This document shows positions 26,881-35,283 of a stretch of 64,000 nt of DNA, one piece after another (the stretch's first letter is position 1; every line of letters begins with the position of its first letter). The translations under genes and the position numbers were made by a program. The stretch covers positions 22,451 to 86,450 of the forward strand of contig NZ_JAIVKN010000006.1 in NCBI RefSeq assembly GCF_020524025.1, given 5' to 3'. The notes beneath the pieces are model-generated. The model had not been told where the DNA came from, did no database searches, and worked only from the letters and a program-made list of their open reading frames with translations. Origin of the DNA: Halobacillus litoralis (GTDB taxonomy: Bacteria; Bacillota; Bacilli; Bacillales; Halobacillaceae).

Positions 26881-28296
26881 TTGGGAGACGTATGGAGCAC
26901 GATTAAAGAGGGAGTTTCAAGCCTATCCGACTTTTTATGGACGTACCCTTTATCCATTATTCTAATTGCCGGGGGGATATTCCTTACGATACGAATTAAA
27001 TTTTTTCAATTTCGTTTTTTTGGACATGTCCTTCATCAGACCATTGGTCAAATCTTTAAGAAGACAAAGCAGAAAGGTACCATCACCCCTTTTCAGGCTT
27101 TCACCTCTGCCCTCGCCTCTACTGCAGGAGCAACCAACATTGTCGGCGTGCCGGTAGCCATATCATTTGGCGGTCCTGGTGCATTGTTTTGGATGTGGGT
27201 TGTAGCTCTTATTGGGATGGCTACAAAATACAGTGAGATTCTTCTCGGAATGAAATATCGTGAAAAAAATAAAAAGAATATCTGGGTAGGAGGGCCGCAG
27301 TATTACATAAAGAAAGCCCTCGGGTGGAAATGGGTATCGACTGCCTTTGCATTTTTGTTAATGATTGAATTAATTCCAAGCACGATGGTACAGTCCAATT
27401 CAATTGCTACTCAAACGGAAGGTGCCTTTGGTTGGCCGGTGGAAATTACAGGCGCAATTATGTGTGCCGCTATTGCGCTCGTTGTTTTTGGCGGCATTAA
27501 ACGAATTGCAAAGGTTACAGACAAAATGGTTCCAGGTATGGTTCTCATTTATCTTGCCATCTGTTTCTATGTTATTTTCGTAAACATAGATCAAATCCCG
27601 AACGTCTTTGGACTAATTTTCACACATGCTTTCACACCTATCTCAGCTACCGGGGGCTTCGCAGGAGCAGCTGTTGCCCAAGGACTTCGCTGGGGTATCG
27701 CGAGAGGCTTATATTCAAACGAAGCAGGACTTGGCACAGCCCCTATTGCACATGCAGCTGCTAAAACGGACCATCCTTCAAGGCAGGCGCTGTGGGGAAT
27801 TTTCAGCGTGTTTATCGACACGATACTGATTTGTACAGTTTCAGGTATAACTGTTCTCGTAACTGGAGCATGGACGGAAGTAGGTGGTAGTGATGCTTCG
27901 AACATGATTAATATCGCCATTGGAAGTGAGTTCGGCGATGCATTCGGCGGAAGCTTCATCACCGTATTCCTCCTGTTTTTTGTCATTACAACCATAGGAA
28001 TCCTTGTCTTTTACGGAGAAAAGCAAGCCGAGTATCTCTATGGTTTAAAAGCGGCTAAATTCATGAGGATTGTTTACATTGCAGCCGTTTTCGTCGGTGC
28101 CCTTGGCGGTTTACAGTTTGTATGGCAGTTCCTTGATTTAATCCTGGCTATGGTACTGCTTGCCAATATCATCCCGCTCCTCTTCCTGCATAAAGAAATT
28201 GCAGAGTTAACCGATGATTACGTGAATCGTGTTTATAAGAAACGAACAAAGAAACGTAAAGTTGAACTCTTTGATGAGGAAGAAGATGCCAGTTAA
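26881..28296 (+). CDS. Sodium:alanine/glycine symporter family (AGCS) transporter
   Basis: A 471-residue inner-membrane transporter with about ten or eleven hydrophobic helices. FQAFTSALASTAGATNIVGV and GPGALFWMWVVALIGMATKYSE, then SNEAGLGTAPIAHAAAKT, are AGCS hallmarks. It imports a small neutral amino acid with Na+. The C-terminus is a basic-acidic cytoplasmic tail (KKRTKKRKVELFDEEEDAS). The start is TTG at 26881, 8 nt after AAGGGAGA. Single-gene unit with a terminator. The exact amino acid is not determined. Confidence 0.9.
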   Translation: MGDVWSTIKEGVSSLSDFLWTYPLSIILIAGGIFLTIRIKFFQFRFFGHVLHQTIGQIFKKTKQKGTITPFQAFTSALASTAGATNIVGVPVAISFGGPGALFWMWVVALIGMATKYSEILLGMKYREKNKKNIWVGGPQYYIKKALGWKWVSTAFAFLLMIELIPSTMVQSNSIATQTEGAFGWPVEITGAIMCAAIALVVFGGIKRIAKVTDKMVPGMVLIYLAICFYVIFVNIDQIPNVFGLIFTHAFTPISATGGFAGAAVAQGLRWGIARGLYSNEAGLGTAPIAHAAAKTDHPSRQALWGIFSVFIDTILICTVSGITVLVTGAWTEVGGSDASNMINIAIGSEFGDAFGGSFITVFLLFFVITTIGILVFYGEKQAEYLYGLKAAKFMRIVYIAAVFVGALGGLQFVWQFLDLILAMVLLANIIPLLFLHKEIAELTDDYVNRVYKKRTKKRKVELFDEEEDAS

Positions 28297-28373
28297 CGAG
28301 ACCCTCTTTCCTCCCAAACGAAACACACATGCGTTCCAAATTCACCAGTTAAACATGGAGAACCATAAAAAAA

Positions 28374-28404
28374 CAAGCACTCCAATACGGAGTGCTTGCT
28401 TTTT
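28374..28404. terminator. Terminator between the symporter and the LysM hydrolase
   Basis: CAAGCACTCC / GGAGTGCTTG stem (28374-28383 with 28389-28398), Ts on the plus side and As on the other, so it works for both convergent genes. Confidence 0.88.
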
Positions 28405-28984
28405 ATCTTAAGAATACGTGGTCACCAATAACAGTGGTCACTTCCTTACTGCTTAAATAATCACTCTGAGCTTTATCAGGATTATAGAAGAACAGAGAAT
28501 CACGATCGTACCCTTGATATGCAAAAGCCTCGCTTACTGCCTTCTTTGATTCTGCACTGGCCTTTTGGTTAATCGTTCCATTTAACACCGGGGAGAACTG
28601 GTACCCATCATGGATGACACCATAAACAGAGTCAGGGAAAAGATCACTTTCTACCCGATTCAAAACTACTGTAGCTACGGCTACCTTTCCAGCGTAGCTT
28701 TCCCCCTTAGCTTCAGCTTCGACCAAGCGGGAGAGAAGGTCTTTTTCATAAGCACTGGGAACAACAGGAAGTTTTAATTGTTCACCTGGATAAATAGCTT
28801 CATTATTTTTGTCGTTTACAGCCTGCAGCTGCTGATAGGAAATTCCGTATTCATTCGCAATTTTATATAATGATTCACCTTTTTGGACGGTATGCATATT
28901 TGCATGAGCAGAACTTTCAGAAGGAAATGAAAGAGTAAAGAAACACGCAGCAATCATACCTGCAATCCATATATTTTTAAACAA
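28403..28984 (-). CDS. Secreted LysM plus SleB/CwlJ-type cell-wall hydrolase
   Basis: A 193-residue exported protein. A signal peptide covers about residues 1-27 (cleavage near SSAHA), a LysM peptidoglycan-binding repeat about 29-73 (HTVQKGESLYKIANEYG...IYPGEQLKLP), and a Hydrolase_2 domain about 84-190 with VEAEAKGESYAGKVAVATVV, where the Glu is the likely catalytic acid of this lytic family. The set resembles B. subtilis YkvT. It would cut peptidoglycan in vegetative walls or spore cortex. Stand-alone gene. Confidence 0.88.
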   Translation of the reverse strand: MFKNIWIAGMIAACFFTLSFPSESSAHANMHTVQKGESLYKIANEYGISYQQLQAVNDKNNEAIYPGEQLKLPVVPSAYEKDLLSRLVEAEAKGESYAGKVAVATVVLNRVESDLFPDSVYGVIHDGYQFSPVLNGTINQKASAESKKAVSEAFAYQGYDRDSLFFYNPDKAQSDYLSSKEVTTVIGDHVFLR

Positions 28985-29078
28985 TCTTCATCTACCTCCT
29001 TTTGTTTAACTATTACAAAGTAACACATAGAGGATAGATGCTTCATTGTTAATTCTTTCTATCATTTCCATGAAAAAA

Positions 29079-29103
29079 AGCGGCCCCGTGCGGAGAGCCG
29101 CTT
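29079..29103 (-). terminator. Terminator after the osmC-like gene
   Basis: AAGCGGC / GCCGCTT stem with an 11-nt loop and a T run on the minus strand. Confidence 0.75.
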
Positions 29104-29108
29104 TCTTC

Positions 29109-29546
29109 TCAGGCTTTCAGCCATTCTACATTTAACTCAATGCCGGCGGCTTTCAATGTTGTAAATACTGGACACCGCTGGTCGGTAATTTCCTGAAGTT
29201 CTTCCACCCGTTCCTGTGATTCACTTGTTTCTACTTCTGCTTTAATGTTCACTGTATCAAAGTATGGTTTAACATCCGCTGTCCCCATCAGTCCACGCAT
29301 ATCAAGCGTTCCATTAATATCAAAAGAAATTCCCTGCAGATCAAACTCTATTTCCTTAGCGACCATATTGGCGACAACAGTTTCACAACCAGCCAGGGAT
29401 CCGAGCATAACAGCCAGCGGGTCAGCCCCCTGATCGGTGCCTCCCATCTGCCTGGGTTCATCTATGACGAGTTCATGCTTTCCTGCTTTTACTTCTGACT
29501 TCATTCCTTCAGATTTACTTGTTATAGCTACTTTATGTTCAGACAT
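29109..29546 (-). CDS. OsmC/Ohr-family peroxiredoxin-like protein
   Basis: A 145-residue dimeric-type protein of the OsmC family. Cys54 (SLAGCETV) and Cys125 (DQRCPV) match the two redox cysteines that reduce organic peroxides. The form, with GGTDQGADPLAVMLGSLAGC, is closer to the general OsmC/YhfA group than to Ohr proper. The peroxide substrate and reductant are not known. GGAGG precedes the ATG. Single-gene unit. Confidence 0.87.
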   Translation of the reverse strand: MSEHKVAITSKSEGMKSEVKAGKHELVIDEPRQMGGTDQGADPLAVMLGSLAGCETVVANMVAKEIEFDLQGISFDINGTLDMRGLMGTADVKPYFDTVNIKAEVETSESQERVEELQEITDQRCPVFTTLKAAGIELNVEWLKA

Positions 29547-29774
29547 TTATCGTTCCTCCTTATCAGCATAGATCAAAACAAATCGATTCCATAACATCCT
29601 ATACACCTTTTTTCCTAAAGGTAAACACAGACGGTTCAACCATGTAAGCTACCTTGCACATCCAGATTTATTATTCTCTTTTAGACTCAACCTATGCTAT
29701 CGTCTAAAGAGAATGCGTTTAGGGTAAGTTGGTAATGAAGACAATGTTATTCTTTGCAAAAGCAGGTGGATTGG

Positions 29775-30356
29775 ATGCTCGATACTCACGCAAGAAAATA
29801 TGTACAACCCTCTATTGATAAAACGGCTTCCTATTTTCTAAAAAAAGGACGAACCCCCAATCAAATCACTATAGCAGCCTTGTTTATCGGAATAGCTACC
29901 AGTGTTTTTTACATTTTGGGTTACCCCGTTGCCGGCGTTGTTTTTTTATGGTTGTCTGGATATTTAGACGCTGTTGATGGCACGATGGCACGACATACAA
30001 AGACTTCTCCTTTCGGAACTGTGATGGATATCACCTTTGACAGGGTAGTTGAAATTGGTATGATTGTGGCTGTTGCTTATGTCCACCCTGAACTCCTATG
30101 GCCGCTCCTTCTACTAAGTGTCTCCATCATCCTATCGATGACGATCTTTCTTGTCGTCGGGGCCGTCTCTGAAAAAGCAGGGGTCAAATCCTTTTACTAT
30201 CAGGCCGGTGCTGCTGAAAGAACAGAAGGATTTATCTTATTCAGCATTATGCTGCTCTTTCCCAGCATACTACTCTGGTCTACGCTGTTATTTTTTATCA
30301 TTGAATTATTTACAGGAATTCAGCGTTTTATAGAAGCGAAGCGAATCCTGCAGTAA
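29775..30356 (+). CDS. CDP-alcohol phosphatidyltransferase-family membrane enzyme
   Basis: A 193-residue membrane enzyme with about five or six helices. The family active site is visible as D65, D68-G69, A72-R73, G81, D85 and D89. These aspartates bind two metal ions and carry out transfer of a phosphatidyl or similar group from a CDP-activated donor to an alcohol. Seven residues separate AR from G where eight is usual. The acceptor is unknown. The start at 29775 follows AGGTGG by 5 nt; a TTG start at 29754 has no site. No phospholipid genes are adjacent. Confidence 0.82.
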   Translation: MLDTHARKYVQPSIDKTASYFLKKGRTPNQITIAALFIGIATSVFYILGYPVAGVVFLWLSGYLDAVDGTMARHTKTSPFGTVMDITFDRVVEIGMIVAVAYVHPELLWPLLLLSVSIILSMTIFLVVGAVSEKAGVKSFYYQAGAAERTEGFILFSIMLLFPSILLWSTLLFFIIELFTGIQRFIEAKRILQ

Positions 30357-30382
30357 AAAACCCGGGCATATCCCGGGTTTTT
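30356..30382. terminator. Bidirectional terminator
   Basis: AAAACCCGGG / CCCGGGTTTT with a 5-nt loop; ends both the CDP-alcohol enzyme gene (+) and uvsE (-). Confidence 0.88.
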
Positions 30383-30419
30383 GTCTGCCATATTCCAGCT
30401 GTATTTCCAAGCTCGTCCC

Positions 30420-31376
30420 TCATAATTCGAGCGTTGATTCCTCTATTCTTTTTACGCCGCGTATACCTGCAAAATCCTCTACAAGTTGAAATAGAGCACG
30501 ATCTTTCTGTTTTGCTTCGATCATAAAATCTACAGAAGTTCCCTGCGATTTCAATTCTTCAAGCAAAGGCTTAATAAAATCTGCGTCTACATAATCAGCA
30601 TGACTTCTGTATGCCTTATCAGACTTTGGTGAGGAAATATGAATTTTGGGCGGGAGCCCTAATCGATCCCATGTTTTATAAAACCGCGGCAGTATCTCAC
30701 TGAGTATTTCATCCTCTGTATGATTTGCCATGTAGTGATGATAGTCAAACATAAGCGGGATATCCTCTTTCTCACAAATATCCAGCGTCTCAGTGGTTGT
30801 GTAGGTTTTGTCATCGTTTTCCAATGTCATTTGCCGTTTCACATGTTTCGGTAACTGCAGTAGGTTGTGGTGAAACCTTTCAACCGCTTTTGCTTTATCT
30901 CCATAGGCCCCCCCAACGTGCAGATTAATATGCCCCTCCTCATGTAACCCCATTGCTTCAAGCATGGCATAGTGGTAAGACATATCTTCTACAGCATTCG
31001 TGGTCACGTGCGGGCGATCACTTGTAAAAAGAGTGAACTGGTTCGGGTGGAAGCTCGTCCTCATCCCATGTTTCTGGACAAGCGCACCGATTTCTTTAAA
31101 CAAATCACGAAACGGTTCTATATAATCCCATTCCACCTCATTGTGGGTAGCAAGAGGGATAAGCGATGAAGAAAAACGGTATAAATGGATGTCATGAGCA
31201 ATATTGTGGTGAATAATACGTAAAGTTCGTTGAAGGTTCATCTCTGCAATTTTGTGCAGCTGCTCCAAAGCAGCTTTATGTCCCAATTTTTTATACCTGG
31301 CAAAGGTCATGGTTTTGGCCGGTGTTGCTTCCCATAATTCCAGAGCGTGTGACACATAACCGAACCGAATGATCAT
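30420..31376 (-). CDS. uvsE: UV damage endonuclease UvsE
   Basis: A 318-residue TIM-barrel nuclease that nicks DNA 5' to UV photoproducts. IRFGYVSHALELWEATPA at the N-terminus, RTSFHPNQFTLFTSD, INLHVGGAYGDK, LENDD and MFDYHHYMAN supply the metal-binding His, Glu and Asp residues of the family. The start is the ATG at 31376, 8 nt after AAGGAG; the frame continues seven codons upstream without a site. It is likely a backup to nucleotide excision repair, useful for spores. Stand-alone gene. Confidence 0.92.
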   Translation of the reverse strand: MIIRFGYVSHALELWEATPAKTMTFARYKKLGHKAALEQLHKIAEMNLQRTLRIIHHNIAHDIHLYRFSSSLIPLATHNEVEWDYIEPFRDLFKEIGALVQKHGMRTSFHPNQFTLFTSDRPHVTTNAVEDMSYHYAMLEAMGLHEEGHINLHVGGAYGDKAKAVERFHHNLLQLPKHVKRQMTLENDDKTYTTTETLDICEKEDIPLMFDYHHYMANHTEDEILSEILPRFYKTWDRLGLPPKIHISSPKSDKAYRSHADYVDADFIKPLLEELKSQGTSVDFMIEAKQKDRALFQLVEDFAGIRGVKRIEESTLEL

Positions 31377-31540
31377 TGTAAGGACTCCTTTTTTCAAGAG
31401 ATTCTACCCCTATGTTCCCCATATAAAGGGGAATTAAAATTAGAATGGACCTTTGATGTATTCCAATTAAGGGGCGATAGGTACAATCAAGGGGGTGCTT
31501 TGTTTTGAAAGCGTTCAACCAGGATAGAAAAGCCAACAAA

Positions 31541-31568
31541 AAAAGACTGCCGGAACCGGCAGTCTTTT
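31541..31568 (-). terminator. Terminator after the aldo/keto reductase gene
   Basis: AAAAGACTGCCGG / CCGGCAGTCTTTT (13 bp) with a 2-3-nt loop; T run on the minus strand. Confidence 0.87.
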
Positions 31569-31572
31569 GGAT

Positions 31573-32397
31573 TTAGCGAATATTCATTTCTGATGGTTTT
31601 GGACCTTTACGCTCACCGCGATCCAGTTTATTAATGGCATCCATATCTTCCGCTGTCAGCTCAAAATCAAACACATCGAAGTTCTCCTCAATGCGTGATG
31701 GAGTTACAGATTTAGGAATGACAACCGTGTCATTCTGCAGGTGCCAGCGAATAATAACCTGGGCAGGCGTCTTTTGGTGTTTTTCTGCAATCGATTGAAC
31801 CGTATCATTTTTCAAGACTTCTCCCCCCTGCATTAATGGGCTCCAAGCTTCAAGAAGAATCCCATTTTCACGGCAGAAGTCTTTAAGTTCATTTTGAGCC
31901 AGGTACGGGTGGCACTCCACCTGGTTAATTGCTGGTTTTACATCACACTCATCAATTAAACGCTGAAGGTGGTCAATATCGAAATTACAAACGCCGATCG
32001 CTTTAACCTTGCCGTCTTTTTGCAGCTGTTCAAGTGCTTTATAAGTTTCTACATATTCATCATACTCAGGCGTAGGCCAGTGGATTAAGTACAAGTCCAC
32101 ATAATCAAGTCCCAGCTTATCAAGACTTGTTTCAAAGGCTTTCAACGTATTCTCATACCCCTGATCTGTATTCCATACCTTAGTCGTAATAAACAATTCG
32201 TCACGAGCTACACCACTTTGACGGATCGCTTCTCCGACTTGCTTTTCGTTTCCATAAATAGCAGCTGTATCAATGGAACGGTACCCCGTTTCAATAGCCT
32301 TTGTTACCGCAGGAACCGCTTCATTTTCTTCCACTTGCCAAACACCAAAGCCTAACTGAGGCATTTCAACGGTGCTATGTAGCGTAACTGTTTTCAT
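31573..32397 (-). CDS. Aldo/keto reductase (YtbE/YvgN-like)
   Basis: A 274-residue NADPH-dependent (alpha/beta)8 barrel enzyme. The catalytic tetrad is readable: Asp43, Tyr48, Lys73 and His106 (SIDTAAIYGNE, TTKVWN, LYLIHWP). IPKSVTPSRIEEN is the cofactor-binding segment. It reduces aldehydes such as glyoxal or methylglyoxal in close relatives; the true substrate is not known. The second ATG (32397), 7 nt after AAGGAG, is preferred over one directly touching the site. Confidence 0.9.
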   Translation of the reverse strand: MKTVTLHSTVEMPQLGFGVWQVEENEAVPAVTKAIETGYRSIDTAAIYGNEKQVGEAIRQSGVARDELFITTKVWNTDQGYENTLKAFETSLDKLGLDYVDLYLIHWPTPEYDEYVETYKALEQLQKDGKVKAIGVCNFDIDHLQRLIDECDVKPAINQVECHPYLAQNELKDFCRENGILLEAWSPLMQGGEVLKNDTVQSIAEKHQKTPAQVIIRWHLQNDTVVIPKSVTPSRIEENFDVFDFELTAEDMDAINKLDRGERKGPKPSEMNIR

Positions 32398-32511
32398 TGT
32401 CATTCTCCTTTTCTTATCAAGGTTTACATGGGTAGTGTAGCACAGCTTTTCCCATGTAAGCTCTTATTCTGCTCATAGAACAGAAAGAAACTCTCTACCC
32501 ATAGCAGAGAG

Positions 32512-33348
32512 TTATTTTTCAAATTGGACATCCCAATTGGACCCAGTACGAATATTGTAAGCTTTTGCAAAAGACCCCTGATTTATAGCAACAGCCAGAT
32601 TATCCAGAGAATTCACATAAACGAGCGGCTCACCTTTATGTGTATCAGCAAAGGAACGGCCGAATGTCATCGAATTGTGATACACTTCCTGACTGTTATG
32701 GAGAATACGCACCTTCAGTGTCTCCCCGTACTGAACACCTATCTGATTAAAAAAGTCACGTGGGATATTTGTCCATAGATTTCCAAAACGGATATCCAGG
32801 ATATCAATGATTCCTAAAACTTTTCCATTCCTTATTTCCGGCTCTTTCACCGGTAGTTGTTCCAGGGAATCTGGATCCAGTTCCGGCCCCACTTCTTTAA
32901 AAGTAATGGCCCCTGAAGCCAGCCTTGCCCCTGTATAGGCATATACATCGCGGCCGTGAAAGGTATAAGACTCGCCTGATCGCGGCAGCCTGTTCGTTCG
33001 TTCATCGATTTCGCGTGCTGCTACAATCCCTTCGGTGCGCTTAATATGAGTGAGCGTTCCATTATCAGGGGTAATAATATAATGACCAGAACCTGTCTGC
33101 ACCCCTATACTTCTCCTTGTAGAGCCAACTCCTGGATCGACAACGGATACAAAAACCGTCCCTTCTTTCCAATAGGACATGGTCTGCCACAGCCTGTAAG
33201 ACCCTTCCCAGATATTATAAGGGGGGATATCATGAGTTAAATCATAAATTGATAATTGCTGGTCTACAGAATTAGCTACACCATGCATCGCACTCACAGC
33301 TCCATCACTAATACCAAAATCCGACTGCAAAACAAGCGCACGTAACAT
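32512..33348 (-). CDS. SAM hydrolase / DUF62 (SAM hydroxide adenosyltransferase) family
   Basis: A 278-residue enzyme of the family that includes fluorinase and chlorinase but mostly splits S-adenosylmethionine with water into adenosine and methionine. LQSDFGISDGAVSAMHG, VVDPGVGS and FHGRDVYAYTGA are the conserved SAM-binding blocks. The start at 33348 follows GGTGAGG; a start at 33366 has none. It stands alone. The hydrolase role is inferred because the long insert of halogenases is not evident. Confidence 0.85.
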   Translation of the reverse strand: MLRALVLQSDFGISDGAVSAMHGVANSVDQQLSIYDLTHDIPPYNIWEGSYRLWQTMSYWKEGTVFVSVVDPGVGSTRRSIGVQTGSGHYIITPDNGTLTHIKRTEGIVAAREIDERTNRLPRSGESYTFHGRDVYAYTGARLASGAITFKEVGPELDPDSLEQLPVKEPEIRNGKVLGIIDILDIRFGNLWTNIPRDFFNQIGVQYGETLKVRILHNSQEVYHNSMTFGRSFADTHKGEPLVYVNSLDNLAVAINQGSFAKAYNIRTGSNWDVQFEK

Positions 33349-33417
33349 TGAACCCTCACCTTTCATTAAATAATGAATATTCTAAATAATTTAGATAAAA
33401 AAAGCAAATACAAAAAA

Positions 33418-33444
33418 ACACCAGCGAACTAAGCTTTCGCAGGT
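33418..33444 (-). terminator. Terminator overlapping the 3' end of the DUF1189-like gene
   Basis: CACCAGCGAA / TTCGCAGGTG arms; T run on the minus strand at 33412-33418. The 5' arm lies within the last codons of the gene. Confidence 0.75.
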
Positions 33445-33917
33445 GCTTTTGGATAAACCGTAATCATACGGTACATATAGTATCCAAAGATGGATAGAAA
33501 AATCAGCGCACTTACAGAATCAGGCACTGTGAGGTATTTTAGTACAACACTAAGAATCAAGGGCAGCGTGGAAGCATAAGCGGTCAGCTTCCATAACTGC
33601 TGATAGGTAAGCTTTCTGGACAGCCACTTGCGCATGAGAAGTCCTGCTCCAGCAAGGATAGAGACTCCTACTAAGATAAGAAACACAATTAATAAAGGAT
33701 AAAAAACGAGAAACTGCACGACGTACATACCCCTTGATACTTCTGTGACATTTGTTTCTAAATAAATGATCGAAGTAATCATATCCGGGGAAAACAATAG
33801 CAGAAGAAGGATAAACAAATATAAAATAGTATTTGTGATCCCTTTCCTGTTTAATTTAAACATGGCTTCTTTTTTCGGCAAACGCAAGCTGTTCATGAGT
33901 GAATCAAAAAAACCCAT
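33429..33917 (-). CDS. DUF1189/YIP1-like membrane protein
   Basis: A 162-residue membrane protein with four or five hydrophobic segments (about 31-48, 68-95, 112-130 and 138-152). The N-terminus FFDSLMNSLRLPKKEAMFKL resembles DUF1189 proteins of Bacillaceae. The function is unknown. The start is set at 33917, 6 nt after AGGAG. It sits 15 nt after yuzB, in the same direction, and probably shares its transcript. Confidence 0.65.
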   Translation of the reverse strand: MGFFDSLMNSLRLPKKEAMFKLNRKGITNTILYLFILLLLLFSPDMITSIIYLETNVTEVSRGMYVVQFLVFYPLLIVFLILVGVSILAGAGLLMRKWLSRKLTYQQLWKLTAYASTLPLILSVVLKYLTVPDSVSALIFLSIFGYYMYRMITVYPKAPAKA

Positions 33918-33931
33918 TCTCATCTCCTACC

Positions 33932-34180
33932 TTACTCAGCATAAATCGCAAGTTCTTCTTCAATCTTAGCCCGTATTTTTTCCAAAGCAGCTTCAGGTGT
34001 TTTTGCGAATACACGATGCCCGTTTACAATTGCATATGGGCGGACGGCGCACATTCCACAAAAGGACAGACATTCGTTCATGAGTACAGCGACTTCCGGG
34101 TATTCGGACTCTATGATGCTTTCGATGTCCAATTCATTGATTAAATTGCCGTCACAAACTTCTACAACAACAATTCCCAT
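33932..34180 (-). CDS. yuzB: YuzB family (DUF1450) small protein
   Basis: An 82-residue acidic protein. NECLSFCGMCAVRPYAIVNG with its CxxCxxC-like spacing is the YuzB hallmark, and the three cysteines plus Cys9 could hold an iron-sulfur cluster or form a disulfide, resembling a shortened thioredoxin-like ferredoxin. The biochemical role is unknown. AAAGGAG precedes the ATG. It lies 25 nt downstream of the RibF-like gene and is probably co-transcribed with it. Confidence 0.85.
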   Translation of the reverse strand: MGIVVVEVCDGNLINELDIESIIESEYPEVAVLMNECLSFCGMCAVRPYAIVNGHRVFAKTPEAALEKIRAKIEEELAIYAE

Positions 34181-34204
34181 GAGACGAACTCCTTTCTAAG
34201 ATGT

Positions 34205-35143
34205 CTAATCTTCCAAGCCTAAAATCTCCCGAGCATTTTGTTCATCCTTCTTCATCTGATCAACAAGTGCATCCATACCATTGAAATTTTCTTCACCTCT
34301 TAAGTGACGTAAAAATTTTACCGTTACGCTTTGATTATATAGATCTCCAGCAAAGTCTAAAAGGTACGCTTCCACTTTATAAGAATCGCCATTTACCGTT
34401 GGACGGTACCCAGCACTAATTAACGTGTAATAATATTCTGGTGCTTCCTGGACCAATTGCACAAGACCCAGATACACACCCGGTTTTACTTTGACATAAT
34501 CATCAATTTGCCCAACGTTTAAAGTCGGAAACCCAAGCTGTCTGCCTAATTGTTCACCTTTTTCAACCGTACCTGTTAGTTCAAATGGACGACCAAGCAT
34601 AGCCTGGGCTACTTCCATTCTTCCCTTAGACACCTGGCTTCTGATATCTGTACTACTCACTTTGGAACCGTTCAGCATCACGCCTGGTACGATTGAAACA
34701 TCCGTCCCGATGCTTTGACATAACTCCGCAAGCCCTTCAGCATCTGAGCCTCTTCCCTTGCCAAAACGAAAGTCTTCTCCGACTACGACCTGGCGGACAT
34801 TCAGCCGCTTCAAATGTTCCAGCACAAATTCCTCCGGTGATGTCTTTGCGTACTCTTTTGTAAAATGGACGTGATAATACCGATCGACTCCATACTGCTC
34901 CAGCCGCAACCGTTTATCCTGCTCTGTCGATAATGCGTATTTAAACTCCTCATCGCCCCTTAACACCCACTTTGGATGATCAGAAAAACCGTAAACCGCA
35001 ACTTGATCTTCCGGCCCTGCCAGCCTTTTCGCTTCTTTAAGAAGGGATTGATGTCCCAAGTGAACACCATCCATTTTCCCGATAATTAACACGACGGGAT
35101 CCGAGTTGTGAGGTGGTTGTCCGTGTACTTCAATCGTTTCCAT
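34205..35143 (-). CDS. RibF-like riboflavin kinase / FAD synthetase paralogue
   Basis: A 312-residue two-domain protein. The N-terminal adenylyltransferase domain (about 1-180) has GKMDGVHLGHQSLL, VVGEDFRFGKG and SSTDIR; the C-terminal flavokinase domain (about 185-305) has GRQLGFPTLNV and the RPTVNGDSYKVEAYLLDF block with the catalytic Glu. Two motif changes stand out: M replaces F before DGVHxGH, and PTLN replaces PTAN. It would make FMN and FAD from riboflavin, but it does not lie beside truB or rpsO as the housekeeping ribF does, so it may be a second copy. The start may be ATG 35143 or TTG 35149; AAGGGG suits both. Confidence 0.8.
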   Translation of the reverse strand: METIEVHGQPPHNSDPVVLIIGKMDGVHLGHQSLLKEAKRLAGPEDQVAVYGFSDHPKWVLRGDEEFKYALSTEQDKRLRLEQYGVDRYYHVHFTKEYAKTSPEEFVLEHLKRLNVRQVVVGEDFRFGKGRGSDAEGLAELCQSIGTDVSIVPGVMLNGSKVSSTDIRSQVSKGRMEVAQAMLGRPFELTGTVEKGEQLGRQLGFPTLNVGQIDDYVKVKPGVYLGLVQLVQEAPEYYYTLISAGYRPTVNGDSYKVEAYLLDFAGDLYNQSVTVKFLRHLRGEENFNGMDALVDQMKKDEQNAREILGLED

Positions 35144-35283
35144 TTGCAAAGCATCCCCTTCAACCTATTGTTTAAACCTATTAATTATATAATATCCATT
35201 CTTATTTAATCAACCTTACAGGCTTTTTGCAATGATTCTGCCCCTCTATATTTGCTATGATATAACAAAAAGGAGGGGAACGG

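Noticed and set aside
32489..32513. AACTCTCT/AGAGAGTT hairpin at the end of the SAM hydrolase gene as a strong terminator.
   Set aside because: Its good T tract points to the plus strand, where no gene precedes it; on the minus strand the tract is mixed, so I did not list it.
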